Below, one piece after another: positions 1 through 5,373 of a stretch of DNA of 5,373 bases (the stretch's first letter is position 1; every line of letters starts with the position of its first letter). The DNA comes from an uncultured Clostridia bacterium (GTDB taxonomy: Bacteria; Bacillota_A; Clostridia; TANB77; CAG-508), in contig CANQXO010000090.1 in the NCBI GenBank assembly GCA_947627825.1, positions 1 to 5,373 on the forward strand, read 5' to 3'. Below the pieces are notes generated by a model. The model did no database searches, was not told the origin of the DNA, and saw only the letters and a list, made by a program, of their open reading frames with translations. Made by a program: the position numbers and the translations under genes.

Positions 1-1547
1 AGAATTTCTTTCATGTCAAAGCTGTTGTCTTCTACATATATTGCGTTTAATTCTTCTTCTGGATTTTCACAATAGCTTGATGTTAGTGAGGCAATGTTTA
101 GTCCATTCATGAATGTACTTTTTAAAGTTTCTTCATCATATAGAATCAAGTCTTTATTTAAAAAGTACATAAAATATGCATACATTTTTACTATGTCTAT
201 CAAGCTTAGCTTTCCATTTTTTACGGTGTCTAATACATCATCAACAACTTTAGGGAATTCATCGTCTGATATTTTCCAATATTCTTCTGTAAGAAGTCTT
301 TTATATCCTGGGAGATTGCTTGTGTCTATTGTATTTATTATGTCTTCCATATCTCTTTTAAATATTTTCATATCAAATATTCTAGTTCTTACAAATAATT
401 CAATAAATTTGAAAAATCTATATTCCGCTTTAAAGTTGTAATAATAGTTATTATCAAATTCTTTAATATAGAATTGACGGTTGTCCATGAATATTCTTGA
501 TGATACAACTATTGATTTATATTCTTCGTTGTCTTTTACATTTATAAACTTGTCCTTAGTAATTTTTCCAGCTTTTATTTCAAATGAAATTGCTATTGTA
601 AATATAAGCATTGTTTGCAAAATTCTGTTGTTTGTATTTGGATATGAATTATTTACCATGTCAAATATTTTCTTAAAATCTGCCAAGGCGTGTTTTAATA
701 TTCTTAAGTTTCTAGTTCCACTCTTTTCAAATGTTGATGTGATAAGCCCTGTGTTTGATTTTAGAAATCTTATTAAATCTGGATATTTTTCATATCTCAT
801 CAAAATACCATTTATGATATAAGTAAATTCTGGTCTGTATTCAAATGTTTCACCTATTAATTTTTCCTTTATTCTTTCATAATCATTTGCTTTATCAAAT
901 ACATCTTCTATGGTATCTTTTATTTTTTCGACCATTGGTTTGTCTGTTGTAAGAAGTTTGCTTTCTTTATCTAGTAAATATGTTGCTATAAATGTTTTCA
1001 TTTCAATGTTGTTACTTTTTAATTTGGTTGATAATTCTTTTTCATTACATATTATTATTGTTTTTATGTGGTCATGCTCAACAAAGTTGTTAATATATCC
1101 TAATATATCTATAACATCAACATTTGCTCTTTCTAGGTCATCAAAGCATAATACTTTGTCGTCTGTTGAGAAGAAATTTCCATAGTCAATTTTATCACCA
1201 TTTTGTGTTACTCCAAAAAAGTTCGCCATGTCTAGTCCAGTTTTAGCATACTCTGGAATTGTAGTTTGTCCATGTGAATCCATAAACTTTTTTAAGTTTT
1301 TATCCATTAGTTGTGTGGTTTCTATAAATATTTTTTTACTTATTTCTTCTAGGTTTGAAATTCCATATAATGACATATAAATGGTAGTTAATTTTTTTCC
1401 ATTTACCTGCATTGATTCTATTTTATTTCTTATTTTGTTATTCCAAAAATAAGTTTTACCACTTCCCCATTCACCGTTTATCATAACAGCATAGTCTGTG
1501 TAATCTGACCTTATATAGTCTAATATGCTCTCTACTAAATCATCCAT
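1..1547 (-). CDS. KAP-like P-loop NTPase, partial (C-terminus beyond window)
   Basis: Open reading frame of 515 residues from an ATG at 1547 to the left window edge, with no stop. The start is supported by an AAAGGA site 7 nt upstream. A Walker A motif, GEWGSGKT, lies at residues 25-32, very close to the N-terminus. A Walker B-type motif, VLCFDDLER, lies at about 132-140, followed by a strand ending in IIICNEKEL (about 164-172), a likely sensor-1 position. Further on, EKLIGETF (about 228-235) and RNLRILKHAL (about 279-288) resemble the lid and sensor-2 parts of KAP-like ATPases. The rest is charged and probably helical; I see no signal peptide, and no membrane segment between the Walker motifs, unlike classical KAP proteins of the PifA/Kidins220 type. 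It should be a soluble ATPase. Family members include phage-exclusion proteins, but substrate and role cannot be read here. It follows comF by 13 nt and is probably co-transcribed. The NTPase fold is secure; the KAP assignment is likely; the function is unknown. Confidence 0.85.
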   Translation of the reverse strand, partial: MDDLVESILDYIRSDYTDYAVMINGEWGSGKTYFWNNKIRNKIESMQVNGKKLTTIYMSLYGISNLEEISKKIFIETTQLMDKNLKKFMDSHGQTTIPEYAKTGLDMANFFGVTQNGDKIDYGNFFSTDDKVLCFDDLERANVDVIDILGYINNFVEHDHIKTIIICNEKELSTKLKSNNIEMKTFIATYLLDKESKLLTTDKPMVEKIKDTIEDVFDKANDYERIKEKLIGETFEYRPEFTYIINGILMRYEKYPDLIRFLKSNTGLITSTFEKSGTRNLRILKHALADFKKIFDMVNNSYPNTNNRILQTMLIFTIAISFEIKAGKITKDKFINVKDNEEYKSIVVSSRIFMDNRQFYIKEFDNNYYYNFKAEYRFFKFIELFVRTRIFDMKIFKRDMEDIINTIDTSNLPGYKRLLTEEYWKISDDEFPKVVDDVLDTVKNGKLSLIDIVKMYAYFMYFLNKDLILYDEETLKSTFMNGLNIASLTSSYCENPEEELNAIYVEDNSFDMKEI

Positions 1548-1554
1548 TTGTTTA

Positions 1555-1560
1555 TCCTTT
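1555..1560 (-). promoter_or_regulatory. Ribosome binding site of the KAP-like NTPase gene
   Basis: AAAGGA on the minus strand, 7 nt before the ATG at 1547 and directly after the comF stop codon. It fixes the NTPase start and supports translation from a shared comF-NTPase transcript. Confidence 0.75.
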
Positions 1561-2196
1561 CTATGTATTAATATAATCCTTGGCTAAAGCTAGTATTCCT
1601 ACCTCTTTTGCACCTGCTTGTTCCAATACTTTTTTACATTCATTTGTTGTGCTTCCTGTTGTATAAATATCGTCAAAAATTAAGACCTTTTGGTTTTTGA
1701 TTAACTTTTTATTTTTTACTTCGAATACTCCTTTTACGCCTTCAATTCTTTCTTTAAGATTTTTTGTGCTTTGTGGTTTAGTATTCTCTTTTTTTAAAAG
1801 TATATTATTATACAGTTTTATGTCAAGTTTATTTGATAACTCTTTAGCTATTAATTCTGACTGATTATAGCCTCTTTCAAGACTTCTCTTTCTATGTAAT
1901 GGTACTGGCAATATTATATCATAGCAAGACAAAAATTTGCACAATTTTTTATTTTTTAATAAAGTTTCTTCAAATGTTTTATATAAATATGATTTATCAT
2001 TAAATTTATACTCGATTATAAGTTTTCTCATTAGTCCTTCATATTTATATGCAAAGAAAATTCCTTCATTTTGGTTTTGTATTTCGTATTTTTTTAGTTC
2101 ATTATAACATTTATCACATATATATAAATCTAATTTTCCACAAATTCCGCACTGCACAGGAAATATGATATCAATTATATTGTTTAAAATTTTCAA
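1561..2196 (-). CDS. comF: ComF family protein (ComFC-like phosphoribosyltransferase fold)
   Basis: A 211-residue protein, a usual length for ComF/ComFC. The N-terminus carries a four-cysteine zinc-binding motif, C16-x2-C19 and C27-x2-C30, just after the FP dipeptide typical of the family. The central ILPVPLHRKRSLERGYNQ segment and the later KPQSTKNLKER segment are family hallmarks. The type I phosphoribosyltransferase loop VLIFDDIYTTGST lies at about 171-183, with the acidic pair D175-D176 that normally contacts phosphoribosyl pyrophosphate. In competent bacteria ComFC is a cytoplasmic protein needed for natural transformation, acting with the helicase ComFA and single-strand DNA processing factors. 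Many non-competent Bacillota also keep it, so the name does not prove competence. I chose the TTG at 2196 because AGGAAAGGA lies 5 nt upstream; a longer frame opens at another TTG (2229), giving 222 residues but without a good ribosome site. It ends in TAG at 1561, just before the NTPase gene, and lies about 99 nt behind recD2. Confidence 0.93.
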   Translation of the reverse strand: MKILNNIIDIIFPVQCGICGKLDLYICDKCYNELKKYEIQNQNEGIFFAYKYEGLMRKLIIEYKFNDKSYLYKTFEETLLKNKKLCKFLSCYDIILPVPLHRKRSLERGYNQSELIAKELSNKLDIKLYNNILLKKENTKPQSTKNLKERIEGVKGVFEVKNKKLIKNQKVLIFDDIYTTGSTTNECKKVLEQAGAKEVGILALAKDYINT

Positions 2197-2201
2197 ACTG
2201 T

Positions 2202-2210
2202 TCCTTTCCT
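2202..2210 (-). promoter_or_regulatory. Ribosome binding site deciding the comF start
   Basis: AGGAAAGGA on the minus strand, 5 nt before the TTG at 2196. It is the best Shine-Dalgarno match in the gap behind recD2. It lies inside the reading frame of the longer candidate that starts at 2229, and so argues for the shorter protein. Confidence 0.65.
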
Positions 2211-2295
2211 CTAGTGCCCCTTTATTCAATCATTAAACTTTTTGTCCAAATTTTTAACATATTATCTTTTTTGTATATTGTAAATTTTTTTAGTT

Positions 2296-4050
2296 TTACG
2301 CTTCTTGTAATTTATATTTTAAGCCTGTATTTCTTTTTTTAGTATTAACATTATTAATCATAAATTCTACTGCTGATTTACTTCCTATCATAAGTAGTCT
2401 CTTTTTTGCTCTAGTCATACCTGTATATAATAAGTTTCTTGTCAGTAGCATTGGTGCTGCTTGCATAATAGGAAATATTACTTGATTAAATTCACTTCCT
2501 TGTGATTTGTGAACTGTTATTGCATAAGAATGTTCTAATTGTTCTAAGTCTGATATTTCATATATTGCAATTTTATCATCATCAAATTTAATTTTTATTT
2601 TTCCTTCTTGGTTGTCAATTTCTATGATTTGTCCCATTTCTCCATTAAAAATTCCTGAACTTACTTCTAATCCTTTTATCCATGTCATATCATAATTGTT
2701 TTTGGTTTGCATAACTTTGTCGCCTTCTCTATAAATAATATCTCCAAACTTTTTTTCTACTTTATAGTCTTCATAAGGATTGTATTTTTCTTGCAATAAT
2801 TTATTTAAAGTTTTTGTTCCCAACTCTCCTTTTTTTGTTGGTGTTATGACTTGCATATCTATATCATAAGAGTCTAAAATCATTTCTTGCACAGCTTTTT
2901 GATTATTTTCTGGGATAAAATCAAAATCATCTATTGTATCTTCGTCAAAGTTTTCTTCAAAAAAGTTAATTCCATCATTTACTTTGTGCGCATTCACAAT
3001 AATTTTACTTTTAGCTGCTTGTCTAAAAATTTTATTTAAAGTAGTATATGGTATTCTTTTTGAATTTATCAAATCTTTTAATACACTACCCGGTCCTACT
3101 GATGGTAATTGGTCTACATCTCCAACTAAAATTAATTTACTTCCTTTATAAATTGCTTTTAATACATAATTCATTAAAAACATATCTACCATAGATACTT
3201 CATCTATTATTATTACATCACCATCAATTGGTGTTACTTCTATGTCTGGATTAGGTTTTTCATCTGAAAGTTTACCTATTTCTAATAATCTATGTAAAGT
3301 TTTGGCTTCTTCTCCTGTTGCTTCTGTCATTCTTTTTGCTGCCCTACCAGTAGGAGCACATAATACAACTTTCTTTCCTTTTTGTTTATATAAGTTTATT
3401 ATTGTTTTTATTATTGTGGTTTTTCCCGTTCCGGGTCCTCCAGTAATAATTGCAACATTATTTTCATTGATTTGCTTAATTGCTTCTTTTTGCTTTTCTG
3501 ATAGTTTAATATCACTTGTCTTTTTTATTTCTTTTTCAATATTATCTATTTTTTTGATGTTTTCAGATTGCTCAAGTGCAATTATTCTATTTGCAATATC
3601 TTTTTCTGTTTTATAATAATCCATTAAGTATATCCATGTTTGTACACACAATTCTGTTTTTCCATCATTGGTCGCTATTTCTTCTCTTTCCTCTAATGCA
3701 ATTTGTTCTTTTGCTCTTAAATCTTTTATTCCGTCTAAAACATCTTCTTCTGAAATTCCTAAAAGTCCTGTCACAAAAGTTATAAGATTTGCTTCTAATA
3801 CACACGAATGACCATTAAATGCTGCTAAATTTAATGCATGCCTTATTCCACTACCAATTCGTCTTAAATTATTTCTTTCAATTCCTATACTAAGTGCCAT
3901 TTTATCAATTTGAGAAAAATCTACTTTTACACTAAGTTCTTCAAGTATATATGGGTCTTCTTCGATTTTTTTAATTGTATCTTGACCAAGCTTTTTGTAT
4001 ATAGTTTGTGCACTTGCAGGGCTTATTCCGAAATTTTTCAAGAAATCCAA
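2296..4050 (-). CDS. recD2: RecD2-type (RecD/TraA) DNA helicase, C-terminal part of a frameshifted gene
   Basis: This frame holds the remaining helix-hairpin-helix region and the whole superfamily 1B helicase core. Numbering from the TTG at 4050, the motifs in order are Walker A GGPGTGKT (204-211), APTGRAAKR (232-240), DEVS Walker B (283-286), GDVDQLPSVGPG (310-321), FRQ (342-344), HKSQG (514-518) and TGMTRAKK (543-550). All look intact, so the ATPase and 5'-3' translocase core should be functional if made. RecD2 acts in the cytoplasm in DNA repair and replication-fork maintenance without RecBC. The first residues, FGISPASAQTIYKK, continue a hairpin motif begun in the upstream frame, so the 4050 TTG is only the opening of the frame and not a credible start; the true join is at about 4029-4031. 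Joined to the upstream part the protein has 728 residues, close to the family norm. The stop is TAA at 2296, and comF follows. Confidence 0.93.
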   Translation of the reverse strand: MDFLKNFGISPASAQTIYKKLGQDTIKKIEEDPYILEELSVKVDFSQIDKMALSIGIERNNLRRIGSGIRHALNLAAFNGHSCVLEANLITFVTGLLGISEEDVLDGIKDLRAKEQIALEEREEIATNDGKTELCVQTWIYLMDYYKTEKDIANRIIALEQSENIKKIDNIEKEIKKTSDIKLSEKQKEAIKQINENNVAIITGGPGTGKTTIIKTIINLYKQKGKKVVLCAPTGRAAKRMTEATGEEAKTLHRLLEIGKLSDEKPNPDIEVTPIDGDVIIIDEVSMVDMFLMNYVLKAIYKGSKLILVGDVDQLPSVGPGSVLKDLINSKRIPYTTLNKIFRQAAKSKIIVNAHKVNDGINFFEENFDEDTIDDFDFIPENNQKAVQEMILDSYDIDMQVITPTKKGELGTKTLNKLLQEKYNPYEDYKVEKKFGDIIYREGDKVMQTKNNYDMTWIKGLEVSSGIFNGEMGQIIEIDNQEGKIKIKFDDDKIAIYEISDLEQLEHSYAITVHKSQGSEFNQVIFPIMQAAPMLLTRNLLYTGMTRAKKRLLMIGSKSAVEFMINNVNTKKRNTGLKYKLQEA

Positions 4051-4483
4051 CTATTTGCCAAAGTTCCCAATTTTGGATAAAGCTTTCAGACATTTCTATT
4101 GCTTTTGATTTAGTAATTCCTTTTATTTTTGTAAGTTCTTCTGGCTCATTTTTCATTATTTCTATTGTTGCTTTTCCAAACTTTTTTACTATTTTTTGAG
4201 CAGTAACAGGACCTATTCCTTTTATCACTCCGTTTGATAAATATCTTTCTAGAGCATCTAGTGTTTCTGGCATAATTTTTTCAAATGATTCTACCTTAAA
4301 TTGCTCACCATAATCAGGATGAGTTACAAATTTTCCTACTACTTTTAGGTTATCACCTTTATTTACAAACGGCAAATAACCGACAACTACAGTGTCGGTA
4401 TTTTCCATATAAAATGATGCTATACAATAGCCATTTGTTTCATTTTTGTAAATTATATCTTCTACTTCTCCAGTTAGCTCCAT
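3971..4483 (-). CDS. recD2: RecD2-type DNA helicase, N-terminal part of a frameshifted gene
   Basis: This frame gives 170 residues from the ATG at 4483, of which the first 151 match RecD2. Residues 1-70 form the N-terminal OB-like domain, opening with ELTGEVEDIIYKNETNGYC, which resembles the family start TGxVExIIxxNExNGY. A helix-hairpin-helix motif, NGVIKGIGPVTAQKIVKKFG, lies at 84-103, and a second lies near 119-131. After F151 the frame reads 19 non-family residues to a TAA at 3971, while the family sequence resumes in the +1 frame. Without frame restoration the cell would make only this DNA-binding stub, lacking the ATPase. The start follows the groEL stop by 20 nt. The Shine-Dalgarno site is weak (AGAAAG, about 8 nt upstream), so translation may depend partly on coupling to groEL. 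Confidence 0.9.
   Translation of the reverse strand: MELTGEVEDIIYKNETNGYCIASFYMENTDTVVVGYLPFVNKGDNLKVVGKFVTHPDYGEQFKVESFEKIMPETLDALERYLSNGVIKGIGPVTAQKIVKKFGKATIEIMKNEPEELTKIKGITKSKAIEMSESFIQNWELWQIVGFLEKFRNKPCKCTNYIQKAWSRYN
4027..4039 (-). other. Frameshift site in recD2 (+1 shift needed)
   Basis: On the minus strand the bases read GAA AAA TTT C GGA. The upstream frame reads E-K-F and then CGG (Arg), leaving the family sequence. Skipping the C at 4030, or losing one T from the TTT run, gives E-K-F-G-I-S, the expected RecD2 sequence. The preceding AAAAATTT runs are typical of homopolymer indel errors. TTT followed by C also lets a phenylalanine tRNA re-pair on TTC after a +1 slip, and CGG appears to be a very rare codon here. 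Confidence 0.85.
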
Positions 4484-4503
4484 AAAATTTCTTTCTATTT
4501 TTA

Positions 4504-5373
<870 letters not shown>

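Noticed and set aside
94..1185. Three plus-strand ORFs (94-441, 481-822, 910-1185) with hydrophobic translations
   Set aside because: They lie antisense to the continuous minus-strand NTPase frame. Their Phe/Ser/Leu-rich content is what the reverse of an A-rich coding strand gives, and none has a recognisable domain.
2221..2248. Possible minus-strand promoter for comF (TGGACA, 16 nt, AATAAA)
   Set aside because: The -35 matches well but the -10 is poor and the spacing is short. In such an A/T-rich gap this match is expected by chance, and I see no extended -10.
2197..2295. Terminator or attenuator in the gap between recD2 and comF
   Set aside because: The gap is A/T-rich with short AAATTT palindromes but no GC-rich stem followed by a T run on the transcribed strand.
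3242..3785. Plus-strand ORFs opposite the recD2 helicase core
   Set aside because: They are antisense to the conserved Walker A and neighbouring motifs of recD2 and are low-complexity, with no family features.
4027..4050. Independent translation start at TTG 4050 for the C-terminal recD2 piece
   Set aside because: It would begin in the middle of a helix-hairpin-helix motif, has no convincing Shine-Dalgarno site, and overlaps the upstream conserved frame. A frame change is a better explanation than two genes.
4008..4199. Plus-strand ORF opposite the recD2 frameshift region
   Set aside because: It is antisense to conserved helix-hairpin-helix coding sequence and does not explain the frame change.

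Overview
This is a low-GC, AT-rich bacterial window that is almost fully coding. All recognisable genes lie on the minus strand, so transcription runs from high to low coordinates. GroEL, a RecD2-type helicase and a ComF-family protein, the heavy use of A/T-ending codons, and the purine-rich AAAGGA or AGGAAAGGA Shine-Dalgarno sites suggest a Bacillota (Firmicutes), most likely Clostridia-like. This is inferred from gene content and composition; there is no rRNA or other direct taxonomic marker.

Layout in transcription order: (1) 5373-4504, the C-terminal half of the chaperonin GroEL, cut by the window edge; (2) 4483-2296, recD2, a DNA helicase gene that is full length when joined but split into two frames by one extra base near 4030; (3) 2196-1561, a ComF-family phosphoribosyltransferase-fold protein that probably starts at a TTG; (4) 1547-1, the N-terminal 515 residues of a KAP-like P-loop NTPase that runs off the left edge. 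The plus-strand ORFs are antisense shadows, and no RNA gene, CRISPR array or insertion sequence is visible.

The gaps are 20 nt (groEL-recD2), about 99 nt (recD2-comF) and 13 nt (comF-NTPase), with no convincing terminator in any. The four genes could therefore form one transcription unit, perhaps partly fed from the groEL promoter outside the window. recD2 and comF both belong to DNA processing (recombination/repair and DNA uptake). The NTPase is the accessory-looking member. Its family includes phage-exclusion and signalling proteins, so a defence role is possible but not shown here.

The points most worth checking are the recD2 frameshift, which sits at a TTT-C-GG sequence compatible with either an indel error or +1 ribosomal frameshifting; the unlabelled NTPase behind comF; and the cysteine/histidine-containing GroEL tail.
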